Positions 8,076-15,210 of a stretch of 43,325 nucleotides of DNA are shown here, piece by piece. A model generated the notes under the pieces. It was not told where the DNA came from and did no database searches. It saw only the letters and a list, made by a program, of their open reading frames with translations. The position numbers and the translations under genes were made by a program. Source of the DNA: JBHELT01 sp046262935 (lineage in GTDB: Bacteria; Actinomycetota; CADDZG01; JAHWKV01). The stretch covers positions 1 to 43,325 of the forward strand of contig JBHELT010000099.1 of assembly GCA_046262935.1 (NCBI GenBank). Reading direction: 5' to 3'. Within the stretch, counting starts at the first letter, position 1. Each line of letters opens with the position of its first letter.

Positions 8076-9179
8076 CTACCCCGCCAAACGAACAGGCATG
8101 AGCAGATAGATGAAGTCGTCTCTGCCTTCAGCCCGCAAGATCGCAGGTTTGGTCGGGTCGATAACCTCGAGTTCGGCTTTATCAGATTCGAGCCCATCGA
8201 GCCCATCGTTGAAGAAACGCGGATTGAACGCGATGGTCATGGGTTCGCCCGAATAACTACCGCCTTCGACCACCTCAGATGCATCAGCAACACCTGCCTC
8301 GGTCGCGGTCAACTGCACCTCGTCGCCGAGATGGAATTTGACTGGAGTATTGGCGCGCGCCACCAGACCAACGCGCTCAACGGCTCGCGTGAACTCTTCG
8401 CGATCGATAACGAGTTTGCTTTGATACCCATCGGGCACCAGGTGTCTCCAGTTTGGGAACTCGCCTTCGATCAGACGCGTGGTGAGTTGAGTGTTACCTG
8501 CGACGAATGAGGCCTGGGACTCTCCTAGTGTTATCGACACTTCTTCGTCACCAACGCCGGCGAGGTGCCTTGCGAACTCCGCTAGAGCTCGTCCTGGGAT
8601 GATCGAGCGACCCTCGCTCGGGCCTTCTTTCACCACCACCTCGCGCACCGCGAGCCGGTAGCTGTCGGTTGAAACCAGTCTCAAGGAACCGCCTTCGACC
8701 GCCCATAGAACACCGGTAAGCACGGGGCGGGCTTCGTCGGTTGAAACTGCGCGGACCACTTGGCGAAGCGATCGTGCCAGTTCGGCCCCTGGGACCGTGC
8801 AGACTGATCCCTCGTTCACTTGTGGTGCTTGAGGAAAATCTGAAACTGAGTAACCAGTGACGCTGAACTCGCTTCGGCCTGACTCGATCTTGATATCAGA
8901 ATCGGTTCCCTCGATGGTGACCTTGCCGCTTGGGAGGCTTCTTAAGATCTCACCGAACAAGCGGCCTGGGACTACGATCGAGCCTTGCTCTGCGACGGAG
9001 AACTCGCCTTTCACTGTGATGAATATCTCAAGGTCTGTAGCTGCGAACTCAACCGAGTTGTCGCGCCCGGCAGTGATCTTCACCCCACCAAGCACCGGCA
9101 GCGTTGCTCTGGGCGAGACAACCCTAAGCACGGACTGGCCAATCTCGACAAGAGCTTCTTTGTCGCCGTGTATCTGCAT
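8076..9179 (-). CDS. dnaN: DNA polymerase III beta subunit (sliding clamp)
   Basis: This 367-aa protein consists of three successive clamp domains. Typical segments are VSPRATLPVLGGVKI near the N-terminus, DARPVLTGVLW in the middle and a C-terminus ending YLLMPVRLAG, the usual MPxRL tail. As a dimer it tethers polymerases to DNA. The start ATG at 9179 is preceded by a strong Shine-Dalgarno, AGGAGG, six nt upstream. A 9-bp direct repeat at about 8192-8210 (CGAGCCCAT twice) lies within the coding region and encodes a short Gly-Leu-Asp/Glu repeat. Confidence 0.98.
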   Translation of the reverse strand: MQIHGDKEALVEIGQSVLRVVSPRATLPVLGGVKITAGRDNSVEFAATDLEIFITVKGEFSVAEQGSIVVPGRLFGEILRSLPSGKVTIEGTDSDIKIESGRSEFSVTGYSVSDFPQAPQVNEGSVCTVPGAELARSLRQVVRAVSTDEARPVLTGVLWAVEGGSLRLVSTDSYRLAVREVVVKEGPSEGRSIIPGRALAEFARHLAGVGDEEVSITLGESQASFVAGNTQLTTRLIEGEFPNWRHLVPDGYQSKLVIDREEFTRAVERVGLVARANTPVKFHLGDEVQLTATEAGVADASEVVEGGSYSGEPMTIAFNPRFFNDGLDGLESDKAELEVIDPTKPAILRAEGRDDFIYLLMPVRLAG

Positions 9180-9240
9180 ATCGATCCTCCTATAGCAATA
9201 GTGTCACGTGGTACCGACAAAACCGGGGTGTTCCACAGCC

Positions 9241-9309
9241 AAAAGATTTACCGCTTTTCTGAATATCTATATTTAGTAGTAGTAGTAATGGGACTCACTC
9301 TGGGTATAA
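9241..9309. other. Candidate origin unwinding element with DnaA-trios
   Basis: Bases 9241-9290 are by far the most AT-rich stretch of this part of the window. They end in five consecutive triplets, TAG TAG TAG TAG TAA, at 9274-9288. DnaA-trios (5'-TA(G/A)-3' repeats on one strand) are the known single-strand binding motif on which DnaA filaments open bacterial origins. A 7/9 DnaA box in the opposite orientation (TGGGTATAA, 9301-9309) lies 12 bp to the right. The dnaA-dnaN gap is the usual origin site in actinobacteria. The motif is directly visible; function is inferred. Confidence 0.7.
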
Positions 9310-9352
9310 GTGCTCAGTTCGCAGGTCGGGCCCTCGAACAACATCATTGTTA

Positions 9353-9361
9353 GTTGTGCAC
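9353..9361 (+). promoter_or_regulatory. DnaA box (degenerate)
   Basis: TTGTGCACA differs at one position from TTGTCCACA, the form common in GC-rich actinobacteria, and matches 7 of 9 positions of TTATCCACA. It is partly palindromic (TGTGCACA), so orientation is uncertain. It lies in the dnaN-dnaA gap near the trio element. Confidence 0.5.
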
Positions 9362-9411
9362 AGGTTTTCGCTACCCGGGGGACAACCGAATCACTGGTTG
9401 AAAAACCATTG

Positions 9412-9420
9412 TTGTTCACA
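9412..9420 (+). promoter_or_regulatory. DnaA box (degenerate) at the dnaA 3' end
   Basis: TTGTTCACA has one difference from TTGTCCACA and overlaps the dnaA stop codon (TGA at 9416-9418, minus strand). With the box at 9353 and a weaker TGTTCCACA at 9229-9237 it gives the dnaN-dnaA gap three degenerate boxes. Confidence 0.45.
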
Positions 9421-10786
9421 GCTTCTTAGCCCGTGTACGGATGCGGCTGGTCAACTCTTGGATCTGATTGTACGTAGACCTTTTTTCCGCCATCAATGTT
9501 CGGATCTTATTGGTTGCGTGCATAACTGTTGAGTGGTCGCGCCCCCCGAACCGCCGGCCGATCTGAGGAAGCGAAAGATCCGTGAGTTCTCGACACAGAT
9601 ACATAGCGATATGCCTCGCATTCACCAATGCGCGATCTCGTTTGAGGGACAAGATCTCCTCGGCATCGGTGTCGAAGTAGCGCGACGTCTCTGAAAGGAT
9701 CAGCTCCGGGGTTATCGACCCGGGCCCACTTTCGGGGTAGAGGTCTTTAAGGACCGACTCCGCCATGGAGACCGAGATCTGGGAGCGGTCGAGGCTAGCG
9801 AAAGCAACCACCCGGATCAAAGCCCCCTCCAATTCCCTGATGTTCGACTCGATGCGCTGGGCGATGAACTCCAAGACGTCATCGGGGAGGTGGCCGACCC
9901 CTTCCAAGCCTGCCTTCTTACGCAAGATCGCGATCCGAGTTTCAAGGTCGGGGGGCTGAACGTCGGTTATAAGACCCATCTCGAAACGCGATCGCACCCT
10001 CTCGTCGAGCCCAAGTTGTTTCGGCGGACGATCCGAGGTGAGCACGATCTGCTTCGCCGCGTCGAACAAGGTATTGAAGGTGTGGAAGAACTCCTCGACA
10101 GTTGCCTCTTTGCTCTCGAGGAACTGGATGTCGTCTACCAAAAGGACGTCACTTTCCCGGTAACGGCGCTTGAATCCAGCGATACGGCCGGGGTCACCAA
10201 CCGAGGCGATGAAATCGTTGGTGAATTGCTCAGATGACACGTAGCGGATATTGGAACCAGGTTGGGTGTGCAAAACGTAGTGCCCGATGGCGTGGAGTAG
10301 GTGGGTTTTGCCTAGGCCAACACCGCCGTAGATGAACAACGGGTTGTAGGCCCGTGCTGGGGCCTCCGCAACCGCGAGAGCGGCAGCATGAGCGAACCTG
10401 TTGGATGCTCCGATCACGTAGGTGTCGAAGGAATAGCGTGAGTTGAGAGCCGCCTGTTCGGCACGCTGGGGTTCGGGCCGGACAACCTCTGCGGGGCCCT
10501 GCGCAACCGAGCCGGGGGCCGGCTCACCAACCTCGATCAACACCTCCAGCTCAGAGCCCGACGCGGTGGCAAGGGCTCCACTGATCAAGGGTAGGTATCG
10601 TGGTTCGATCCATTCTTTGGCGAAACGGCTGGGCACCAAAAGCACGATCTGGTTGGCCTCGAGGCCGCCAACTTCGATATTTTCAAACCACGACCGAAAT
10701 ATGGGGGTGGCGAGCCGAGATCTGATGAGGTCGAGGGCCTGGTCCCAGACCTCGGAGCCGGGCTTGGCAACGCTGCCTGTGATCAT
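9416..10786 (-). CDS. dnaA: Chromosomal replication initiator DnaA
   Basis: This 456-aa AAA+ ATPase binds DnaA boxes and opens the origin. Domain I is at about residues 1-85 and a Pro/Glu-rich linker at 86-115. The AAA+ core has Walker A GGVGLGKTHLLHAIG and Walker B VLLVDDIQFLE. Domain IV carries the DnaA signature GGRDHSTVMHATNKI near the C-terminus. Length is typical for a GC-rich species with a short domain II. The ATG at 10786 follows GAGG at a reasonable distance. A possible upstream ORF ends in TAATG, overlapping this start codon. Confidence 0.98.
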   Translation of the reverse strand: MITGSVAKPGSEVWDQALDLIRSRLATPIFRSWFENIEVGGLEANQIVLLVPSRFAKEWIEPRYLPLISGALATASGSELEVLIEVGEPAPGSVAQGPAEVVRPEPQRAEQAALNSRYSFDTYVIGASNRFAHAAALAVAEAPARAYNPLFIYGGVGLGKTHLLHAIGHYVLHTQPGSNIRYVSSEQFTNDFIASVGDPGRIAGFKRRYRESDVLLVDDIQFLESKEATVEEFFHTFNTLFDAAKQIVLTSDRPPKQLGLDERVRSRFEMGLITDVQPPDLETRIAILRKKAGLEGVGHLPDDVLEFIAQRIESNIRELEGALIRVVAFASLDRSQISVSMAESVLKDLYPESGPGSITPELILSETSRYFDTDAEEILSLKRDRALVNARHIAMYLCRELTDLSLPQIGRRFGGRDHSTVMHATNKIRTLMAEKRSTYNQIQELTSRIRTRAKKL

Positions 10787-10998
10787 TAGACGGCCTCTTT
10801 TTCGCTGCGTGGGGACGAACCGGGCGAAACGGAAAACGAGGCGGGAAAATCAGCAAGGTTTTCCACAGTTGGGGGTATCACTGGAGGTGTTCGAACCCCA
10901 CCTTCAGAGCGGTCGGAGGCCTGTGAATGTGTGTGTTCACCTGCGAAAACGAGATTATCCACAGGCGATTCCACAGTTGTGGATATTTGCTGCTGCAT
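10786..10998 (-). CDS. Possible 70-aa ORF overlapping the dnaA start
   Basis: An ATG at 10998 has a near-ideal ribosome-binding site on the minus strand (AAGGAGG at 11004-11010, five nt before the ATG). It opens a 70-codon frame whose TAA stop shares a base with the dnaA ATG (TAATG). The predicted peptide is hydrophilic, rich in Ser, Pro, Glu and Val, without recognisable domain or membrane segment. DnaA boxes within the frame are read as Val-Glu-Asn or Val-Asp-Asn. It could be a translated leader coupling dnaA translation to its promoter region, or a coincidence within the origin. The same frame extends upstream to 11199, but without a comparable start signal. Confidence 0.35.
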   Translation of the reverse strand: MQQQISTTVESPVDNLVFAGEHTHSQASDRSEGGVRTPPVIPPTVENLADFPASFSVSPGSSPRSEKEAV

Positions 10999-11104
10999 AG
11001 CGACCTCCTTGCCCTCGACATCGTCTAGGGAAGTAGGCCTCGCAGTGGTTGGGGAAAACCCTCTGGGGGAAGAGGAGGCATTGAACTCCGAATGGTTTTC
11101 CACA
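10859..11104. other. DnaA-box cluster, probable part of oriC
   Basis: This cluster lies in the 535-bp gap between dnaA and rpmH, where transcription diverges. Four good boxes are seen: TTTTCCACA at 10859-10867 (+), the perfect consensus TTATCCACA at 10955-10963 (+), ATATCCACA read on the minus strand at 10978-10986, and TTTTCCACA at 11096-11104 (+). The second and third are in opposite orientation, 14 bp apart. A GTGTTCAC-containing dyad lies at about 10922-10940. Together with the trio element past the far end of dnaA this suggests a bipartite origin like that of Bacillus. It may also act in dnaA autoregulation. Confidence 0.75.
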
Positions 11105-11167
11105 GGAGCCGGGCGATTATAGACACGAACCCTGCAGCTCTCAACGACGCGAAAACTTGGCTCGTCT

Positions 11168-11195
11168 ACTTCAGGGGCTTCGCAGCCTCTGGCGC
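11168..11195. repeat. 28-bp dispersed repeat, copy 1
   Basis: This 28-bp stretch begins ACTTCAGGGG and ends GCGC. It matches 17858-17885 at 24 of 28 positions. A second shared module, GCTGCTAC followed by a C-run and GA (here at about 11219-11234, there at 17834-17849), accompanies both copies but in the opposite order. No function is recognised. Confidence 0.55.
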
Positions 11196-11264
11196 ACAAG
11201 GGGCTTAACCGAAAGGGAGCTGCTACGCCCCCGAACCCCCGGTACCGATTCAGTGAAGCCAGGC

Positions 11265-11270
11265 TATAAT
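11265..11270 (+). promoter_or_regulatory. -10 element of the rpmH promoter
   Basis: A perfect TATAAT lies 51 nt upstream of the rpmH ATG, in the only long non-coding stretch before the rpmH-to-parB run. No convincing -35 hexamer is present at the usual distance. The match and position make it the likely promoter of the operon. Confidence 0.6.
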
Positions 11271-11321
11271 CACCGGACTTGTCGAAGGCCGGTTGCGTCC
11301 GGCTATCTCCGGGAGTTAATC

Positions 11322-11456
11322 ATGAAACGTACTTACCAACCGAACACGCGCCACCAGAAAAAAACGCACGGTTTCAGGATCAGGATGCGTACGCGCGCCG
11401 GGAGAGCGATCATCGCTCGGCGTCGAGCCAAAGGGAGGGTCAGGCTGACTCACTAG
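11322..11456 (+). CDS. rpmH: Ribosomal protein bL34
   Basis: This is a 44-aa, very basic protein of the large subunit. It has the canonical start MKRTYQPN and the conserved core GFRIRMRTRAGR, and is full length for the family. The ATG at 11322 is preceded by GGGAG. Upstream in-frame codons reach back to 11157, but family length fixes this start. It is the first gene of the rightward replication-side operon, 17 bp before rnpA. Confidence 0.97.
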   Translation: MKRTYQPNTRHQKKTHGFRIRMRTRAGRAIIARRRAKGRVRLTH

Positions 11457-11473
11457 CCTGCCCCCGACTTGTG

Positions 11474-11806
11474 ATGTCCCGACCAACCTTGAGATCAAAA
11501 AGTGAATTCCAAGCGGTGTACCACCAAGGGATCAGGGGATCGGGAAACCTGGTCACCTTGCACCTTCTACGTAAGGCTGGGGCCGAAGAGCCGAAGATAG
11601 GTTTAACGGTCTCGAAGAAGATCGGCGGGGCGGTTTCACGCAACAGGTTGCGCAGGAGGCTGAAGGAGATCTTGGCGAAGGCGGAAATCCCGGATGGGTG
11701 CGACCTGGTAGTTCAAGCTAAACCGCTGGCCAGCAACGGCACTTTCCAAGAATTGGAACAAGATGTGTTGGGGACCCTCGGAAAAATGACAGTAAATGGC
11801 AACTGA
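11474..11806 (+). CDS. rnpA: Ribonuclease P protein component
   Basis: This 110-aa basic protein binds the RNase P RNA and the 5' leader of precursor tRNAs. Family features are LRSKSEFQAVYHQGIR near the N-terminus and the signature RNRLRRRLKEI in the middle (about residues 52-62), which contacts RNA. The ATG at 11474 is used (a GTG at 11471 is also in frame). No clear Shine-Dalgarno is seen, so it may be translated by coupling to rpmH. Its end overlaps the yidD start by 11 nt. Confidence 0.95.
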   Translation: MSRPTLRSKSEFQAVYHQGIRGSGNLVTLHLLRKAGAEEPKIGLTVSKKIGGAVSRNRLRRRLKEILAKAEIPDGCDLVVQAKPLASNGTFQELEQDVLGTLGKMTVNGN

Positions 11807-12101
11807 AGTGAGTACTAGCTCATATCAAGCCTCCAGGCAACCGATCAGGGCCCTGACATGGGCATTGCTGGGCCTGATCAACTTTTACCGAAAACTTATC
11901 TCGCCGATCTTGCCGGCAAGTTGCAGGTACCAACCATCGTGCTCTGAATACGCTGTGACAGCGATCGCAACATGGGGGCCCTTCGAGGGTTCGTGGATGG
12001 CTATCAAGCGCGTTGGGCGTTGCCATCCTTTCCATGCGGGGGGCTTTGACCCGGTCCCGAGACCGCCCACAGTACAAGCTACCTCGGCAAGGCGCGACTG
12101 A
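11796..12101 (+). CDS. yidD: Membrane protein insertion efficiency factor YidD
   Basis: This 101-aa protein carries the YidD core: INFYRKLISPILPASCRYQP, then SCSEYAVTAI, then KRVGRCHPFHAGGFDPVP. The conserved cysteines in CRYQPSCSEY and RCHPF are all present. It is a peripheral inner-membrane factor thought to help YidC insert proteins. It overlaps rnpA by 11 nt. The yidC ATG begins one base after its stop, the usual rnpA-yidD-yidC order. Confidence 0.95.
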   Translation: MATEVSTSSYQASRQPIRALTWALLGLINFYRKLISPILPASCRYQPSCSEYAVTAIATWGPFEGSWMAIKRVGRCHPFHAGGFDPVPRPPTVQATSARRD

Positions 12102-12102
12102 T

Positions 12103-13065
12103 ATGTGGACCGCCTTTCTGTTAGGGCTTGGCCACCTTTTGTCGGTCTTCTTTGACATCTCACACAACTATGGCCTGGCGATCATCATGCTAACGGTCAC
12201 GTTGAGGATCATCTTGATGCCATTGGCCATCAAGCAGATCAAGGGGATGGAACAGCAGCAGAAACAGCAAGCTGCCATGCGCAAGATGCAGCCTGAACTC
12301 AAGAAGATCAAGGAGAAGTACAAGGACGACCGAGCAAAGATGCTCGAGGAGCAGAAGCGTCTTCACGACGAGCACGGCGTGAATGCCCTGACCTCGCTCG
12401 GCGGGTGCCTGCCGATGCTCCTTCAGTTCCCGATCCTGATCGCCATGTACCGCATGCTGCTGGGTTGCGGCAAGGTTTTGAAGAAGGGTTCGAAGGCGTG
12501 CGCCGCGGGTTACCTAGGCGTGAAATATCTTCCTGTGGCCAGCGCGCTGCGTAGGACCATCATCGCAGGCAAGGCTACTTTCCTGACCCTGAAACTTGGC
12601 TCCACTCCTTCGCAGATATACAAGAGCCAGGGGCTCGGCCCTGCGATCCCCTACTACACTCTGGTCGTCTTGATGGGTGTCACCATGTGGTACCAACAGC
12701 GTCAGATGACCAAAGTGACTGCTGTAGACCCCCAGATGGCCCAGACGCAGAAGTTCATGGCTTTTCTCCCTCTCATGTTCACCTTCTTCTTCCTGAGATA
12801 CCCGGTGGGGATGACACTTTATTGGGTGGTCACGAACATCTGGACCGTGGGTCAGCAGGCGATCTTGTTGAAGAAGTTCGGGCCCCCTCCTCCTGAGGTG
12901 GCAGCGACAGGCCCCAATGGGAAGGGCGCCTCACCCAACGGCTCGGCCAAGAAGATCGACCCTAAGATGCTCGATGACGCTGGGCGAAAGAGTGCGGTGA
13001 GTAAGGATCAACGTAAGAAACCCAAGGGTTCCGGAGCGCGCAAGAAACGGAGTGGCAAACGGTGA
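12103..13065 (+). CDS. yidC: Membrane protein insertase YidC (Oxa1 family)
   Basis: This 320-aa protein starts at the ATG (12103) just after the yidD stop. An in-frame ATG further upstream lies inside yidD and would add a non-conserved leader. The family core is seen: a first hydrophobic segment at about 1-15, YGLAIIMLTVTLRIILMPLAIKQI with the hydrophilic-groove Arg, a charged coiled loop rich in Gln/Lys (about 45-90), then LPMLLQFPILIAMYRML and two further membrane hairpins. The C-terminal 50 residues are basic, as in actinobacterial YidC proteins that contact ribosomes. Its stop overlaps the jag GTG by 4 nt. Confidence 0.96.
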   Translation: MWTAFLLGLGHLLSVFFDISHNYGLAIIMLTVTLRIILMPLAIKQIKGMEQQQKQQAAMRKMQPELKKIKEKYKDDRAKMLEEQKRLHDEHGVNALTSLGGCLPMLLQFPILIAMYRMLLGCGKVLKKGSKACAAGYLGVKYLPVASALRRTIIAGKATFLTLKLGSTPSQIYKSQGLGPAIPYYTLVVLMGVTMWYQQRQMTKVTAVDPQMAQTQKFMAFLPLMFTFFFLRYPVGMTLYWVVTNIWTVGQQAILLKKFGPPPPEVAATGPNGKGASPNGSAKKIDPKMLDDAGRKSAVSKDQRKKPKGSGARKKRSGKR

Positions 13066-13571
13066 GCGAAGAGACCACCAAACAAGAGGACGAAATCGAC
13101 CCGCCTGAGGACCGGCAGGAGGTCTTGGAAGACGCACGTGAGGATGCCCTCGATTTCCTCGAGGGCATCCTAGATTCCATCGACCTCGAGGGAGAGGTAA
13201 CCGTTGAGATCGAGGATGACTCACTCGTGGCCGAGATCAAGGGCGCGGATGTGGGGGTTTTGATCGGCCGCAAAGGTCAGACCTTGGACGCTATCCAAGA
13301 GTTATTGCGCAGTGTGGTTCAACGTCAGGCACAAACGAGGGTCCGTACCCGGCTCGATATCGAGGGGTATAGGACTCGGCGCAAAGAAACCCTGGAGAAA
13401 GAAGCCGTTGAACTAGCGAACCGAGCACTCGAAGAAGGTGAGATAGAGCTTGAGCCGATGTCGGCCTTCGAACGCAAGATCGTCCACGACGCTGTCTCAG
13501 ACATCGAAGGCGTAACCAGTTTCAGTGAGGGAGAAGAGCCCCGTCGCAGGGTGATCCTCAAAGCCACCTAG
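13062..13571 (+). CDS. jag: Jag/KhpB-type RNA-binding protein (KH-R3H)
   Basis: This 169-aa protein has an acidic N-terminal stretch, a KH domain (GVLIGRKGQTLDAIQELL, residues about 66-83) and a C-terminal R3H domain (PMSAFERKIVHDAVSD, about 132-147). Jag/KhpB proteins bind RNA and in several bacteria affect cell division and envelope growth. The GTG at 13062 overlaps the yidC stop (GTGA), the usual yidC-jag coupling. A perfect 13-bp hairpin lies in its coding sequence at 13141-13171. Confidence 0.93.
   Translation: MSEETTKQEDEIDPPEDRQEVLEDAREDALDFLEGILDSIDLEGEVTVEIEDDSLVAEIKGADVGVLIGRKGQTLDAIQELLRSVVQRQAQTRVRTRLDIEGYRTRRKETLEKEAVELANRALEEGEIELEPMSAFERKIVHDAVSDIEGVTSFSEGEEPRRRVILKAT
13141..13171. 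repeat. 13-bp perfect inverted repeat inside jag
   Basis: Arm AGGATGCCCTCGA (13141-13153) is exactly complementary to 13159-13171 across a 5-nt loop TTTCC. It lies in the linker/KH coding region and encodes an acidic/Leu stretch. The inner CCCTCGA/TCGAGGG pairing is the same as in the pcnA hairpin at 31778-31795. Confidence 0.9.
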
Positions 13572-13578
13572 CAAGACC

Positions 13579-14223
13579 GTGCAAGACGGTGTTTCACGTG
13601 AAACATTCGAAGCACGTGTGAGTATCCTTGGGTTGGACGCAATCGCCAACGACCGCCTGACTCATTTCTTCGAATCCCTAGAAAACACAGCAAAGCGAGC
13701 TGGCCTCATAGGGTCATCAGACGCAGGGACCCATATCCTGCGAGCCCTCTGCCTGCTCGAACTACCCCAGATCCGTGGCGCCGGTCTGATAATCGATGTT
13801 GGGACCGGGGCTGGGCTCCCGGGTGTTCCCCTTTCAATAGCGGGTTGTCAGGTTGTCTTGATCGAACCCAAGCGCAGGGCCGTTGCATTCCTCGAGAAAT
13901 CAAAGCGCGACCTCGGCATCGAGGTAGTAGTGCTGCCCATGAGAGCTGAGCAGGCCGTGCGGGAATGGGAAAGCAAAGCCGATGTAGTTATCGCTCGGGG
14001 CTTGGCCGCTCCCGACGACGCCTTGAGGTTGTGCGCGCCGTTATGTAGGCCCGGCGGTAGCGTGGTATTAACTGCGTCGACTAGGCTGGCCGCTCCCTCT
14101 CGGGATTTGCTTGAACGGCTAGGTTTCGGACCCAATTCGAGCGTGAAATTGGGAGTTCCCCTTGAAATCGAGCAGCATGTGAATATCATGCGGAAAACGG
14201 ACCAGCATCCCTTCCTTGCCTGA
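13579..14223 (+). CDS. rsmG: 16S rRNA m7G527 methyltransferase RsmG (GidB)
   Basis: This 214-aa class I SAM-dependent methyltransferase modifies G527 of 16S rRNA; loss gives low-level streptomycin resistance in many species. The SAM site is IIDVGTGAGLPGVPLSI (about residues 71-87), followed by VVLIEPKRRAVAFL and VVIARGLA. The start is GTG at 13579, eight nt after the jag stop. The first codons contain a perfect parS site, read as Val-Ser-Arg-Glu-Thr, a placement known from other actinobacteria. Confidence 0.95.
   Translation: MQDGVSRETFEARVSILGLDAIANDRLTHFFESLENTAKRAGLIGSSDAGTHILRALCLLELPQIRGAGLIIDVGTGAGLPGVPLSIAGCQVVLIEPKRRAVAFLEKSKRDLGIEVVVLPMRAEQAVREWESKADVVIARGLAAPDDALRLCAPLCRPGGSVVLTASTRLAAPSRDLLERLGFGPNSSVKLGVPLEIEQHVNIMRKTDQHPFLA
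13590..13605. promoter_or_regulatory. parS: parS centromere site
   Basis: TGTTTCACGTGAAACA is an exact match to the 16-bp consensus bound by ParB. It lies within the first ten codons of rsmG, 0.7 kb before parA. I found no second perfect copy in the window; near-matches with the TCACGTG core (for example about 9203) lack the flanks. Confidence 0.97.
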
Positions 14224-14277
14224 ATCGCCCATCGAGTTGGTTCCGACCAATAGTGTCGTGATCGCAGGAGAGTATTG

Positions 14278-15210
14278 ATGCCGCAATCCCCTGACTACCA
14301 ATATGAGAACCCGTCGACCGGGCTCGAGTATGATCCCGACGATTCGAAGGGCGATGCTGTCCAGGAGCATGGGGAGGCAGACCAAGGCCCCATCGCCCCC
14401 TTGGGGCAGGTATTGGCGGTTGCGAATCAAAAGGGCGGGGTTGGAAAGACGACGACTGCTGTCAGCGTCTCGGCATGGCTAGCTATCGAGGGGTATAAGG
14501 TTCTGCTCGTCGACCTCGACCCGCAGGCCAACGCCACGACCGGTTTGGGCATCGACCCGCATCGTACCTCCGGCAATATCTACCAGATTCTGGTAGAAGA
14601 TGTGCCTATGCTGGAGGCCATCGAGTCCACAGCCCTGAAAGGGCTTTACTGCGTTCCGTCAACGATCGACTTGGCTGGGGCGGAGATCGAACTCGTGCCG
14701 GCATTGTCCCGAGAAATGAAATTGAAGCATGCCCTAGTGCCGGTCGTTCCCGATTTCGACATCATCCTTATCGACTGCCCGCCTTCACTCGGGCTGCTTA
14801 GTATCAATGCACTGGCTGCTGCCGCCCGTTTGTTGGTTCCGATCCAGTGCGAGTACTACGCCCTAGAAGGCCTCGGCCAGTTGCTGAGAAACGTTCGGCT
14901 CATCCAGACCAACCTGAACCCAACGCTCGACCTGGCAGGGATCGTGCTCACGATGTTCGATTCGCGCACGCGCTTGGCTGAACAAGTGGCGAATGAAGTG
15001 CGAAACCATTTCCCTGGCATGGTCTTGGATCCACCGGTGCCGAGGTCGGTGCGCTTATCAGAAGCACCGTCTTACGGTCAGCCGATCGCACTGTATGACC
15101 GCGATTCGAAAGGGTCGGTTGCATATCGCGAGATCGCACTGGCATTGACTAAACGCTTGGAGTTTCCTCCAGGCGACAACTTGAACGCGAACCAGGAGGT
15201 AGAGGGATGA
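14278..15210 (+). CDS. parA: Chromosome-partitioning ATPase ParA (Soj)
   Basis: This 310-aa protein has a hydrophilic N-terminal extension (about 45 residues), then a deviant Walker A, KGGVGKTTTA, with the signature lysine. LLVDLDPQANATTGLG and the Walker B-like IILIDCPPSLGLLSINAL follow. ParA dimers bind DNA non-specifically and move ParB-parS complexes. The ATG at 14278 has AGGAGA six nt upstream; a TTG one codon earlier is less likely. Its stop overlaps the parB start (ATGA). Confidence 0.96.
   Translation: MPQSPDYQYENPSTGLEYDPDDSKGDAVQEHGEADQGPIAPLGQVLAVANQKGGVGKTTTAVSVSAWLAIEGYKVLLVDLDPQANATTGLGIDPHRTSGNIYQILVEDVPMLEAIESTALKGLYCVPSTIDLAGAEIELVPALSREMKLKHALVPVVPDFDIILIDCPPSLGLLSINALAAAARLLVPIQCEYYALEGLGQLLRNVRLIQTNLNPTLDLAGIVLTMFDSRTRLAEQVANEVRNHFPGMVLDPPVPRSVRLSEAPSYGQPIALYDRDSKGSVAYREIALALTKRLEFPPGDNLNANQEVEG

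Noticed and set aside
9201..9216. Second parS-like site near the dnaN start (TCACGTG core)
   Set aside because: Only the core matches; the TGTT/AACA flanks required by the consensus are absent.
11010..11199. Upstream extension of the dnaA-leader frame to an ATG at 11199
   Set aside because: No start signal, and the region holds the origin and repeat elements; only the part from 10998 has a convincing ribosome-binding site.
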